Of a DNA stretch of 64,000 bases, positions 48,262-58,762 are shown one piece after another (positions within the stretch are counted from its first letter, which is position 1; every line of letters starts with the position of its first letter). The notes beneath the pieces are model-generated. The model saw only the letters and a program-made list of their open reading frames with translations, was not told the origin of the DNA and ran no database searches. The translations under genes were made by a program, and so were the position numbers. This stretch comes from Perca fluviatilis (lineage: Eukaryota; Chordata; Actinopteri; Perciformes; Percidae). The stretch is from contig NC_053116.1 of NCBI RefSeq assembly GCF_010015445.1, forward strand, positions 25,336,607 through 25,400,606, read 5' to 3'.

Positions 48262-48669
48262 ATCTAATATATGTATGCTAAATATGAAGCTGGAGTCAGC
48301 AGCTGGTTTAACTTAGCCTAGTATAGCAAGACTGGAAGCAGATGAAAAACGGCAAGCCTGGCTCTGTCTGAAGCAGCTCTAAAGCTCACAAATTAACATG
48401 TTATATCTTGTTTGTTTAATCCGTACAGAAACTGGTTTTATTAGGGTTATGCAAGGGACTGTTTGTTGGCTGACCGCAGTAACTTCCCGGAGTCTTGTCA
48501 CAGCCATGATGTTGCCAGGCAATCAGTGGAGACTCCAGTATTTCCATGTTCTGTGCTAGGCTAAGCTAACCAGCTGCTGGCTGTAGCTTCAAAGTTAATG
48601 GTACATGAGAGTTGCATCAGTCTTCTCATCTAACTCCCAGAAAGAAAGCAAATAAGCGTATTTCCCAAG
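48262..48669. mobile_element. MITE, right part
   Basis: Runs from GCTAAATATGAAGCTGGAGT through GCAAGCCTGGCTCTGTCTGA and GTGCTAGGCTAAGCTAACCA to AAATAAGCGTATTTCCCAA, the inverted counterpart of the left end. The last ~20 bases of the expected terminus are gone. Confidence 0.7.
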
Positions 48670-50856
48670 TTATTTTTAATACAAAAGTGACTCCAGCCAG
48701 TAGGAACTCCCTGAGGAGTCCAGTGTAGTGACTAATGAGCTGGTCTACCAGTAGCAAAGAGTCATAGAAGAGAACAGCAGACAAAGGCTTTCAGCCCACT
48801 GCAGTAGTAGATGCAACATATTCAACTACTTTAAAGCACTATGCTATCAGAAGAGCCTTTGTGTGGTGAGCTAAAAACCACTTATGCGGATTTTAGAGAA
48901 TGTGTTAGGAGATCATGATACAGTCAAGTGTTTTTGTTTTTAACATTGAGCAGTGGGAACAGTGGTTTGGACTTTTGATGGTGAATGTTTTGTTTTGCAT
49001 GAGTCCTGATGGCTCTTCTCCCTAAACAGGCTGAAGTAGCTTTTATTATATAAATGGGCATGCAGGTACACACAATTTTGCACAAAGACAACCACTGATG
49101 CACTTTGTAGACAAAGAGGAAATCTAGATATGATCGAAAAAGTATCCACATACACATAATATATTCCTTCAAAGCATGGCAAGACAGAAGATAGGTGCTT
49201 ACACGGATATCATTCCTCCATGAAAAGACTATTAAATTGAAGCCTCTTCAATAGCTTCCTCTCCATGTCTTCCTCCTTCAGCTCCACACACATTAGCCTC
49301 AGCTCTGTATAGTTCCCAAGTGGTTCCCTCTTGTTTCATCTGGTAATAATTCTTAGAGGTTTGGACCAAGCCAGAGAGTATGTTAGTCATTAATATGGCT
49401 GTCAGCAGAAGGAGACATGCTCGTGCCTCCCCATCTCACCTACTGTACATTCTTAAGTCGAAGGTAACTGCAATGAGCCTCAGGACCATCTTTGTTTATT
49501 AAAAGTGCTCATACATGGGTTATAAATGGTAAGTAACAGTGCTAACTCTCCACTGAATGTAAATGGACCCTTTTACAGAGTCACAGTGAGTGCTTTCTTG
49601 TATCCGACACCAGGAGGGTTGATGTTGCCAAAAGGTCGCAGGTGCAGGATGTGAGGCAGCAGCAGTGTTTTTGGCTCATCTCAAAGACAGCTTTGATTTC
49701 ACTTCCCGAGGCAGGTGCTGGGAGGTTTCCTGTTTCTCTTGGCCAATGAGAGACATTTCTTGTCTTCATTTGCCGGCTAGTTTGGCTTGAATATCGCTTT
49801 TGCTCTGGAATTCCACCTCTGAAGAACGGGTGAAAGGGAGCGATATGAAAGGGTGACAGGAGAAAAATGAAGGAGAGGAAACGAGAGGGTGAATCTGTCC
49901 TTGTAAAACTGCACTTTCCATTCCACTTGGCCGAGCATGATCCCCTGACAACAACTTGTGAATGTCACGCAATTAACCAGGCTGTGATATAAGTTAATTA
50001 ATGACACACAGCTGGCCTGGAGCGGGGAAAAAAGAGGGAAGAAAAAGAAAGGTGAACACATGATAACAAGCATTAAGAGGAAAACGGAGAACCGTGTGAT
50101 GCTATGAAATATCCAGCACTCAAAGCTGCTGTGCTGTAAGGAAATAGATGCCAAAATGAAGAAGACAAAGGTGGACAGACACAGTGAGAATACATAAAAT
50201 GTAAATAAAGCATATGTTGTCAGTTTGTGAAGATATCTGGAGGGGAACTGGGCTTTAAGCAGATGTCTAGGAAACGGCTTTGCATGAAGAGGGAGAGAAC
50301 ATCAAGAGAAAGCGGGAGATGGATGGGAGAGAAAAAGAATGTTTTCTTTAAGGAAATTAGAGCTTCTGTGAATAACTACGCTAAACCATATTCTTTATCA
50401 TGATGCGTGGGTGAGGTGCCAGAGGATTAGAGAGAGTGTGTGGCAGAAAGATAGATGAAAAGAGCCTCTACAGAATCCAGCAGCAGAGAGGAGATTGACA
50501 GAAGGGTTCATGTGTGATTCACCCCTTTATCAGCACACAGCCACGCTTCATATCTGAAAGTCTAATAACTTAATTATTGTTCATGAATAAACTGCTATAA
50601 TCTGGACTTGTGGACACCACAATTTAAAAAATAAGAATGTTTCGTTCTCTCAATCATGGTGTAAAACACTTGTCAAAACATAAGAGCGCTATTTTTTTCT
50701 AACAATTTATGTAATTTAACTAAACATCAGCAAGCTACTTAACCCATTGGACAGACCATAGATATAGAACAATTATGTTTTATATCTATGGGGCAGATGC
50801 TGACTTTAACGCACAACCAAATGTTGCCCAGTCTATGATGCTAACTACCAATAATC
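48670..50856. other. kazn intron, no feature recognised
   Basis: No exon or repeat border recognised. Purine-rich stretches at 49830-50060 and 50250-50520 give long pyrimidine frames on the - strand that look like chance. Confidence 0.4.
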
Positions 50857-51018
50857 ACTGATCTCGTTCACAACACACCCGCCCGTGCTCTCAGGTCTTC
50901 CACTTCCATACACCACACTCAACCCTCTGCCAGTTTGACCACCTTTGGGCTTAGAGCATTCAGTCGCTCAGCCCCCTGCATCTGGAACTCCCTTCCATCA
51001 AATAGCCGCAACATTGAC
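50857..51018 (+). pseudogene. LINE (L2/CR1-like) ORF end, left of the BEL insertion
   Basis: The + strand reads RAFSRSAPCIWNSLPSNSRN, the classic end of L2/CR1 reverse-transcriptase proteins ('RAFS..AP.LWNSLP..IR...S...FK..LKT.LF'). The frame runs up to the TTGAC target site at 51014-51018 and resumes unchanged to the right of the BEL element at 57795. Most of the LINE upstream is missing. Confidence 0.75.
51014..51018. repeat. Target-site duplication of the BEL element (left)
   Basis: TTGAC, repeated at 57790-57794 to the right of the second LTR. A 5-bp duplication is usual for BEL/Pao integrases. Confidence 0.9.
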
Positions 51019-51452
51019 TGTTGAAAACTCTTATTCGCTGATGGTGTTGGTTCACTGAACATCTAATGTGGTGTGCACATTTAAACACAGGATCCAGTGC
51101 CGTTCCAAGGTTTTATTGTTGTCAAGGCAGGGAAAGGTTTACACTGGTGGCAGGTTATTGGATGAATGGATGCATGGATGAATGGATGCATGGATGAATG
51201 GATGATTTTGTATCAGTAATGCATCCACAGTCTGCACTGCATCCACAATCTGTACTACGGTTTTCTCTTAACGTTAAGCAGGATGTCACCCTGAAATATC
51301 ACTCCTCTCTTTGTTCTGCCTGGTTTGTTTGGAGGAAAAAGAGGGCCACAGGCCTGAAGGGCGGAGTTATATAGATTGGATAGGGGCGTGGTTTTAGTGG
51401 TGATTGACAGTCCATGAATGAGGCAGGTCAGGTGGGAACTTGATATTTAACA
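51019..51452 (-). repeat. BEL/Pao 3' LTR
   Basis: Starts TG and ends CA on the + strand (TGTTGAAAAC...ATATTTAACA). Identical to the other LTR by eye except base 5 (G here, C there). It contains a small tandem repeat built on GGATGCATGGATGAAT at about 51159-51205. Confidence 0.93.
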
Positions 51453-51466
51453 GCCGCCCCTTCAAA
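51453..51466 (-). promoter_or_regulatory. Polypurine tract of the BEL element
   Basis: On the - strand GAAGGGGCGGC stands directly before the 3' LTR, the place where the plus-strand primer is made. Confidence 0.6.
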
Positions 51467-51499
51467 TGATGCATTTGAAATTACTAAACAAATAACAAG

Positions 51500-52450
51500 T
51501 TAGTCTTCACCATCAGGCTGAACTGATGATAGAATGACCAGTCGGGCCACTGGTCTCATTAACCTCTTTTCTTTAGATGTGACCTCCACTGTTCGGATCC
51601 TTCCATCCTGACTGGGTACGAGGCGTGACACTTTGCCCACGGGCGACAGTCCTCTAGGTAGTCGGGGGTCCATTATCAGTACTACGGTTCCTTTCTTCAG
51701 ATTTTGAGTGTCCTTATGCCACTTATTTCGTACCTGTAAGTTGGGAAGGTAATTTTTGATGAAACAGGACCAAAAGCGATCGGCTAGTATCTGACTATGC
51801 CTCCATCGTCTCTGTCCAAGCAAGTTGGTATCTGCATAAACAGCCTGAGGAAGAGAAGCGTCTCGCCGCCCCATGAGAAGGAGATTTGGGGTTATGGGGT
51901 CAGGGTCTGCTATGTCAGATGATACATATCCAAGTGGTTTGGAATTTAAGATTCCCTCTATCTCCACTAGCACGGTGTGTAAGACTTCCTCAAAAACAGT
52001 TTGACTTCCCACTGACACCCTGAGAGCAGCCTTAATGGACCTAATTTCCCTTTCCCACATTCCCCCAAAGTGAGGGGCATTTGGAGGATTGAAGTGGAAC
52101 TGTATTTGCGATTTACTCAGCTGTTCTCTCAGGTGCGGATTCATGGTTGCGAATGCATCTCTCAGCTCTCTGTCTCCTCCTTTGAAGTTAGTGCCACAGT
52201 CAGAAAGGAGCTCGTATGGACGTCCTCTACGTGCCACAAAACGTCTAAGGGACATAAGGAAACTGTCAGAATCAAGACCGTTCAATATTTCAATATGACT
52301 ACATCTGGTTGTCATACACTTAAACAGTATCCCCCATCGTTTCTCTACCCGGCGCCCCACTTTAACGGTAATGGGTCCGAAGCAGTCCACTCCTGTAGAC
52401 CAAAAAGGGGGTTTTTCTAGCCTCAACCTCGCAGGAGGCAAGTCTGCCAT
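51500..52450 (-). pseudogene. BEL/Pao integrase
   Basis: 316 codons to the TGA at the left. It would insert the element's DNA into the genome. The catalytic core shows Asp in STGVDCFGP (residue 22), Asp in LLSDCGTNF (84) and Glu in GGMWERE (133), then a C-terminal region with WHKDTQNLKKGTVVLIMD and GKVSRLVPSQDGRIRTV, typical of BEL/Pao integrases. The ATG at 52450 is internal: the frame to the right, up to about 52620, continues with a recognisable HHCC zinc-binding region, but two TGA codons interrupt it. So the core itself is open but the N-terminal part is cut. Confidence in the family is high; it is not active as it stands. Confidence 0.9.
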
Positions 52451-52623
52451 TTTTGGAAAAACTGGTTTTGCCCGCCATCGTCTACATTCAGTGCATGATC
52501 ACTGATGTTTTTTGACAGCTTGTCTACCTCAAAGGATCCAGTAGGCACGTCGGAGCTCAGCGAATACCCTATCTGGTCCTGGGTGAAGGAGTCGCTCGTC
52601 ATAATCCCTAATCAGGTTGATGA
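52451..52623 (-). pseudogene. Integrase zinc-binding region with two stops
   Basis: In the frame of the integrase core this stretch still shows the pattern of the HHCC domain (LLHPG, KKHQ, CTECRRW) but carries two TGA codons, near 52537 and 52506. Both sit where an Arg (CGA) codon would be plausible, as expected of C-to-T change at CpG. A frame change separates it from the reverse-transcriptase frame, which ends at 52624. Confidence 0.75.
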
Positions 52624-54567
52624 TCAAGGGTCAAGCACTATGGGATGGATAGTATCAGGTTCAAGGTCTTTACTCCGTCGAAGTCTACCACCCACTCTGA
52701 TGACTTCTAGTGTTTTATCAAACTCAGGGGAGAGAGGTAACAGGCGACTATGTGGGGTAATTTCTTTACCAGTTTTGAATGCCTGAAACTCCTGGGGGAA
52801 AGTCTCAATTTGAGCCTGTGATATTAGAGCAGTTTCTGCTTTGGATCTTGATAAACGAGTAGGTTCAGAATTTGCATGACAGGTCGATGTTTGCATTATG
52901 TGGTGTGTGGCATCTACAAGATCTGTCCAAGTGTTGTAGTCTTTGGGATTAGGTAGATCAAATGGCTTAGTGGGTTGTGTGAGGCCGCAAAACAGGGGTT
53001 TTCTCAACTCCGTGCTTAACTCTTTGGCAGGAGCAGGACAGACAGGCCATTGATCAGGAGAAAGGTGAAGGAACGCAGGACCTCTATGCCATCGATATGT
53101 AGCTGTTAGGTCTTTCAGTGGCTTACCTCTGGTTATATCATCAGCGGAGTTTTGCTTTGTGTCCACATACCTCCATTCATTGGCTGAGGTCAGTTCAAGA
53201 ATCTCCACTATCCTGTTAGCTACAAAGGTCTTGTACCTGCAGGACTCAGAGGAAAGCCATGTTAGTACCACAGTGGAATCAGACCACAGGAAAGTTCTGT
53301 CAATAGGAACTGTCAGTTCAGCTTTGATCAGTTTGCTTAGCTGTGCTCCAGTCAGGGCTGCAGATAATTCTAGGCGGGGTATCGTCAGTTGCTTCAAAGG
53401 AGCTACACGTGATCTGGCCATTACAAATGAGACGTTAGTCTCTCCACTCTGGTTTGTTGTTTTCATGTATGCCACTGAGCCATATGCTCTTTCTGACGCA
53501 TCACAGAAAACGTGTAGTTCTCTGTCAGTTACACTGCAAGGAACTTGGGGGTTATTGCCATCATACCACCTGGGGATGGAGATGTGCACCAGGTTTGGGA
53601 GTTCACTCTCCCATTCATCCCAGGCGTGTTGCAGGTCACCAGTGGGTATTGGCTGATCCCACTGCTTATTACTCAGCCAGAGCTGCTGAAGCAGGACCTT
53701 TGCTCTAGTGGTGAATGGGGTAATGTAACCTAGGGGGTCGTATTGTGAGGCAAGCACTTTGTAGACATTTCTCATGGTTAAGGTTTGGTAGGAAACCGGT
53801 CTATATCTATAGCCCAACGTATCAGAAACACAATGCCAGCTTAGCCCTAATGCACCCTCCACAGGATCCGTACGGTTTGGATTCAGCCAGAGTTCAGTGC
53901 TATCTGATCTGGCGGCTGATGGGAGGTGGTCAACTACAGATGGAAAGTTACTTGCCCATTGCCTAATGTCAAATCCACCAGCGGACAACAAAGCCCTTAT
54001 CTTGAGAAGGAGCTCTTTAGCTTTGTTTGGGCAGGGGAGTGATCTGAGGCAATTATCCACATAAAATGACTCAAGAACAGTTTCAACCACATCCTCGTTG
54101 CTTTCCCTGTGATCCTGCACATGTTTTTGAACAGCATATGTTGCGAAACAGGGGCTACATGTGGTACCGAATGGGAGCACTTGCCATTCATAGACAGTTG
54201 GTGTCTCATCGCGCTTCATGTCACGCCATAAGAACCTGAGAAGCGGTTTGTCCTCTGATAGGAGCCTCACTTGATGGAACATTCCTTTTATATCTCCACT
54301 CATAGCAACCCTGTGTTGGCAGAAACGGAGCAAAACACCAAGTAGTGATGGGCCTAGAATGGGGCCGGGAAGGAGCTGGTCATTAAGTGATTGGCCTTGA
54401 TAGGTGAAGGAGCAGTTGAATACAACACGGTGTTTGTCATTGTGCTCGACTAGGTGATGGGGGATATACCAGGATTCTTGGGAGTCGGCAATTCGTCCCG
54501 CATCAACTTCCTCAATGTAACCGGCATACTTTAGTTTTTTGATCTCATTAGTGTAGATGTCAGCCAA
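52624..54567 (-). pseudogene. BEL/Pao reverse transcriptase and RNase H
   Basis: 647 codons. The reverse-transcriptase palm shows SGDIKGMFHQV (first catalytic Asp, about residue 92), LPFGTTCSPCFA (about 131-142) and FYVDN (168-172), where the second Asp of the usual YxDD box is Asn; YVDN also occurs, as I recall, in other fish BEL elements. RNase H follows (about 350-500) with HVFCDASERAYG, IPRLELSAAL, LWSDSTVVLTWL and NSADDITRG, giving the D-E-D-D set. The frame overlaps the gag-protease frame by 37 nt in another register near an A-run (about 54580), which would need a -1 shift; a lost or gained base is more likely than a programmed shift. The frame ends at 52624, short of the integrase. Confidence 0.9.
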
Positions 54568-56726
54568 TCCAGGGTTTTTCTCTCCAGTTTACGCTCAGAT
54601 CCACGAAGAAAGGGCATTACAGATTGGAGTGGTGCATTTAGCTCAGGTGCAGCTTTCCTTCTCAACAAAGGGGTTGCATAACGTTCAGTTCCATCTGTGT
54701 TTACTCGTAAGGTCTTTGCCTGCAAAAGGTCCATGGTCTCCTTATCCTGCTTTGATCTAGTGATCAATTTCTCATTTCTAAAGGGGAAGATATCAACTTG
54801 CCACAGTTTCTCTACATGGTGTTTCAGCTCGGTGTAACAGTTGGCTTGTGATGTGAAGAGGCAGTGAGCAGAGTCAGATAACTCACCAAGGGAAGTAGGT
54901 CCTTGTAGAGCCCATCCAAGCCTTGTCTTCACCGCAGCTGGTGATCCCTTTGGACCACATTGGACTCTCTCGATAGGTGTGATGAGGAATGGATTGTCTG
55001 ATCCGATCAGGATATGTGGCTGAACTTTTGAGAAAGAGCTCAATGGGAGACCATGTAAATGTGGATAGCGTTTTTTAAGTTTATCAATAGGGTAACTCTG
55101 CTCAACAAACATGATCTTGTCAGAGGTAAAAGCACCATCAATTGCAAATTGTCTCTCTGGAAATGAGGCAGCAGATACTTGGAGATTTACGGTTCTTCCT
55201 TCCAATGTTTCTGTCTGCTGTCTCACTGTGCGCAACTCAAGTTTTTCTGTCTCTCCCTCCAAACCAAGGTACTTAGCAGCACCGGGTAGCAGCATTGTAC
55301 GTTCTGAGCCATCATCTAAAATGGCATAGGTATCGAATGTCTTATTCCTGTTGCAAAGTCTAACTTTGACTACTTTAAGTAGTACTTTGGGTGACATGCT
55401 CTGTGGGTTCATGTACAACACTCTAGATGCGCTTTTGTTTCTATTAACATCATGTAATATGCCTAGGTGCTGACCGTTACATCTGGGGCACGGTTTTCTC
55501 AAAGTGCAATCTGCTGCTTTGTGAGTTCTACTACATTTCCAACATCTGTTGTGTTCCCTCAACCATTTTACTACTTTATCTGCACTCAAGTCTTTGAAGC
55601 TTTCACAGTGAGTCAGGTAGTGGGAGGTTGACTGACAATATACACATGGGTACCTCATTTGGGATTGTGGCTGATGTCCGGATCCATTGTGTCCATGTGG
55701 AGACTTCCGATCAGCCCCGTGGAGAATGGTAACTGAAGGAGACCTGAATCTTTGGTTTGTACCCTTCCTTTGGGCCTGGGGAGCACCAATACGAAGGGTA
55801 GTGGCCTGCGCTACAACAGCTTGACATTCCGCCTCACCCTCAAGCCATGCAGAGAAGTCCACTAAGTCGTAATGAGCATTAGGAGAGGCTAAGCGGGCAT
55901 GTCTAGCAAAGCTAGAAACTAGCTCTGCAGGGAGTTTACTCAACAACCGCTGAACATGTGAAGCACAGGCCAGTTCAGCAGCACTTTCTCCTGATCTGAG
56001 GGATTGTAGCATGCCCACTAATGACCTCACTCTAACTGCAAAACTTTGGAACCCTTCTGCATCCCCATGAGCCAGTTTAGGGAGATCTAATATGGTCTGG
56101 ATCTCTCTAAGGGCCAATTGATGAGGTTGGCCATATTGTCGCTCCAAGGCCGCCAGTGCCATGGAGAAAGGTCGTGGATCATGGGCATATGAAAGGGCGA
56201 TATGGCGTGCAGAGGGAAGGTGTAGATGGTCCAATAGGATATGAAATTTGTACAATTCTGGTTCATCTTGTAGAAGGTTTATAAAGGCCATTTTCAACAT
56301 GATAAACTCATGAGGGTCATTTTGAATGAAATAAGGGAATGAAAGTTCCTCTACTCTCGATGGATACCTTGAAGCCTGCTGTACAGGAGCCACAGGTGCT
56401 GAAAAGCTTGGGCCAGGGGGAATTCCAGTAAACCGTGGGGCATATGGCACTGGAAGTGGCCGGGACGTGAGGTATTGGGGTTGAGACTGCTGTACAGGTT
56501 GCTGAGTCACATGCTGAAACTGGTATGGATCTACATATCTAGGATAGTAAGCAGATGACTGTAAACTGGTTGATGTCACCTGAGTTCTAGGATGGGGAAA
56601 AAGTGATTGACCGTGAGGGCCGTAGCCTACTGGGGCTGTGCTAACCCCCTGTGATGGTACTGGGATGTATATTTGGTGGGATGAGTCATGGGCAGAAGAG
56701 GTTGGTGGCATATGGTCTGTTTGCAC
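54531..56726 (-). pseudogene. BEL/Pao gag and protease
   Basis: 731 codons in an open frame. After a Pro/Gln/Ser-rich N-terminal part comes a helical capsid-like region (about 130-300), then zinc knuckles at about 361-425: a perfect CX2CX4HX4C (CVYCQSTSHYLTHC), a CX2CX3HX4C (CWKCSRTHKAADC) and a CX2CX3HX4H variant. The aspartic protease of family A17 follows, with DTYAILDDGSERTML (active-site Asp, about residue 471). The last part (about 640-730) leads into the reverse transcriptase, with which it is out of register. To the right the frame is preceded by a TAA at 56727-56729, and the gag N-terminal part beyond it is in the same frame. Confidence 0.9.
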
Positions 56727-57170
56727 TTATATAGGACTCTGATGTATTTGTGGGGATAAAGGAGGCTGAATTACAGGCATGTGCCCATGAGCTGATGAGG
56801 TTAAAGGTAACAGATCCGAGTGTTCCTGCAGTGGAAGCTCTGGACCATGTCTTGCATAGGAGGTTGGAGCAAGTCTGTTATGCTTACATTCCATAAGGAA
56901 AGAGGGCCTAGGGACGTAAGGATAAATGGTTTGGGCTGATTGGGAAACTTTTCCGGGGTTTACAGGTACTGCCTCAGACAGCTGCAGGTTAGGCTCAGAT
57001 TGGGCTCTGTCCTGGTCCTCAGTACCAATCAGTGGCTCCGCCTCCGAGTCCTCCTCTGAGTAGCTCAGTTGTTCATACTGTTGAACTCTTCCTACTAGTT
57101 CTTTAACCATAGCCTTTAATTGTGATACCTCCTGACGTAATAGAACTGTCTCTGAAGTCGCTGACGACAC
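56727..57170 (-). pseudogene. BEL/Pao gag N-terminal part, ends in a stop
   Basis: 147 codons in the same frame as the gag-protease frame to its left, separated from it only by TAA at 56727-56729. It starts with a predicted coiled coil (LLRQEVSQLKAMVKELVGRV) followed by an acidic and then a Pro/Ser-rich region. The likely true start of gag lies further right, at the ATG at 57322, in another register (57322-57116, MTDPEAVSAGEEG), so a one-base frame change near 57175 also seems present. Confidence 0.7.
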
Positions 57171-57339
57171 ATGTTCTTCTCGGTTATGGGTCTGGATGGC
57201 CTGCCATAGGACTCGGTTTGGTAGTCTTGTAGATATGTCGGAGGCACACTCCCCCTGCGTGGCCTTCCTCCTCCTCCATGCTGCCCCTCTTCTCCAGCTG
57301 AAACGGCTTCTGGGTCCGTCATCCTACATAGATGTTCCT

Positions 57340-57355
57340 CTGGCTCGAAGGACCA
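57340..57355 (-). promoter_or_regulatory. Primer-binding site of the BEL element
   Basis: Directly inside the 5' LTR the - strand reads TGGTCCTTCGAGCCA. Starting with TGG next to the LTR, it fits the complement of a tRNA 3' end. I do not assign the tRNA. Confidence 0.7.
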
Positions 57356-57789
57356 TGTTCAAAACTCTTATTCGCTGATGGTGTTGGTTCACTGAACATC
57401 TAATGTGGTGTGCACATTTAAACACAGGATCCAGTGCCGTTCCAAGGTTTTATTGTTGTCAAGGCAGGGAAAGGTTTACACTGGTGGCAGGTTATTGGAT
57501 GAATGGATGCATGGATGAATGGATGCATGGATGAATGGATGATTTTGTATCAGTAATGCATCCACAGTCTGCACTGCATCCACAATCTGTACTACGGTTT
57601 TCTCTTAACGTTAAGCAGGATGTCACCCTGAAATATCACTCCTCTCTTTGTTCTGCCTGGTTTGTTTGGAGGAAAAAGAGGGCCACAGGCCTGAAGGGCG
57701 GAGTTATATAGATTGGATAGGGGCGTGGTTTTAGTGGTGATTGACAGTCCATGAATGAGGCAGGTCAGGTGGGAACTTGATATTTAACA
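57356..57789 (-). repeat. BEL/Pao 5' LTR
   Basis: 434 bp, TGTTCAAAAC...ATATTTAACA on the + strand. The promoter of the element would fire leftwards. Near-identity with the other LTR indicates recent insertion. Confidence 0.93.
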
Positions 57790-58050
57790 TTGACTGTCTT
57801 TCCATTTTCAAAACTCACCTAAAAACACAACTTTTTTAAACTGGCTTATTCTCTTTGATCACTGTATATATGTTCACCTCAATTGCTGGTCTGATTTTTT
57901 GCTTTGTAAATATGTCCTGTACCTTTTATGAACAATTGTTATATTGTTTTTAACTTAGTAAAGTGTTTTTTCTTGTAAGGTGACCTTAAGTGATTTGAAA
58001 GGCGCCTATAAATAAAATGTATTATTATTATTGTTATTATTATTATAATC
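57790..58050 (+). mobile_element. LINE (L2/CR1-like) 3' end, right of the BEL insertion
   Basis: It starts with the duplicated TTGAC and continues the ORF seen at 50857-51018 with LSIFKTHLKTQLF and TAA at about 57837. Then comes the 3' non-coding part, ending GCGCCTATAAATAAAATGTA and an (ATT)n tail (58019-58048). The orientation is the same as kazn, and the tail ends about 62 bp before the next kazn exon. Confidence 0.8.
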
Positions 58051-58057
58051 CATCCCT

Positions 58058-58063
<6 letters not shown>

Positions 58064-58095
<32 letters not shown>
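58064..58095 (+). repeat. kazn: (TC)n tract just before a kazn splice acceptor
   Basis: About 32 bp of TC repeats, 17 bp before the acceptor at 58111-58112. It extends the pyrimidine tract read by the splicing factor U2AF. Confidence 0.9.
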
Positions 58096-58097
<2 letters not shown>

Positions 58098-58112
58098 ATC
58101 CTTCCTCCACAG

Positions 58113-58249
58113 CCATGAAGTCAGACCGTAAGCGTCTGAAGGCGGAGAAAGCAGACCTGGTGAACCAGATGCAGCAGCTTTATGCCACACTGGAGAGCCG
58201 GGAAGAGCAGCTCCGTGACTTCATACGCAACTATGAGCAGCACAGAAAA
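58113..58249 (+). CDS. kazn: Kazrin coding exon
   Basis: The 137-nt exon lies between CTTCCTCCACAG and a GTATGG donor. It completes the Ala codon split with 33964 and encodes MKSDRKRLKAEKADLVNQMQ, QLYATLESREEQLRDFIRNY and EQHRK. This is the middle of the kazrin coiled coil, with only a few conservative changes from the mammalian protein as I remember it. It is basic at the start (KSDRKRLKAEK) and then heptad-like. It ends on a whole codon (AAA), matching the next exon. The acceptor has a long TC tract, probably enlarged, and a LINE tail stands close upstream. The reading frame is intact. Confidence 0.95.
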
Positions 58250-58689
58250 GTATGGCACCCATGATCTGACCATAAATAGTCATACACAAGTGCATGCACA
58301 AAAAGATCCATATAAAAAAATTATCTTCTCGTGTAACTGTGTTGGTTGTATGCACATTAGCACAAAAAGGCCTGTCCAAGCAACAATGACTGGTTTTATA
58401 AATAAGCGAGCACTTGTATTGTTTCTCAGAATGAGTCTTAAAAACTAAATGTGTCTGCATGCTGTGGATAGGAGAGATAATAGAAATTACATAACTGTTA
58501 CACTTTCTGTGAGGATGTTTACATGACTACCAGTGAGAAGTTTCTCTTGGCATTAAGATGATATGTTCAGGTTTGTGTGTTGCTGTTGTATTATACAGTA
58601 TGTTGTCATTCAAGCATAAACAGCAAGAGAACATGTCGAAGTATCTGCCTTTTTCATGCTTCTGTCATGAATGACAATGCGTTGCGCTT
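58250..58689. other. kazn intron, no feature recognised
   Basis: Start of the 4.07-kb intron, before the LINE. Confidence 0.4.
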
Positions 58690-58762
58690 TTCACATATTC
58701 ATTCTTGTTAGCTGAGCGAAGACGTCTCTCCTTCAGTTTCTGTAGGTTCCTATCTTGGTCAT

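Larger units (their letters stand above)
51019..57789 (-). mobile_element. BEL/Pao LTR retrotransposon, complete but broken
   Basis: 6771 bp between TTGAC duplications. Two 434-bp LTRs, a primer-binding site directly inside the 5' LTR and a purine-rich tract inside the 3' LTR enclose gag, protease, reverse transcriptase, RNase H and integrase in the BEL/Pao order, all on the - strand. BEL/Pao elements usually keep these in one long reading frame; here the frame is cut into pieces by about three frame changes and at least three stops. It lies antisense to kazn in its 24.1-kb intron, inside the end of an older LINE. Confidence 0.93.

Noticed and set aside
53159..53966. + strand frames of up to 165 codons in the BEL element
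   Set aside because: Opposite-strand shadows of the reverse transcriptase and RNase H frame.
54531..54600. Programmed -1 frameshift between BEL gag-protease and reverse transcriptase
   Set aside because: The A-run here does not form a canonical X XXY YYZ heptamer in the right register, BEL/Pao elements normally use one frame, and other indels are present; a simple base loss or gain is more likely.
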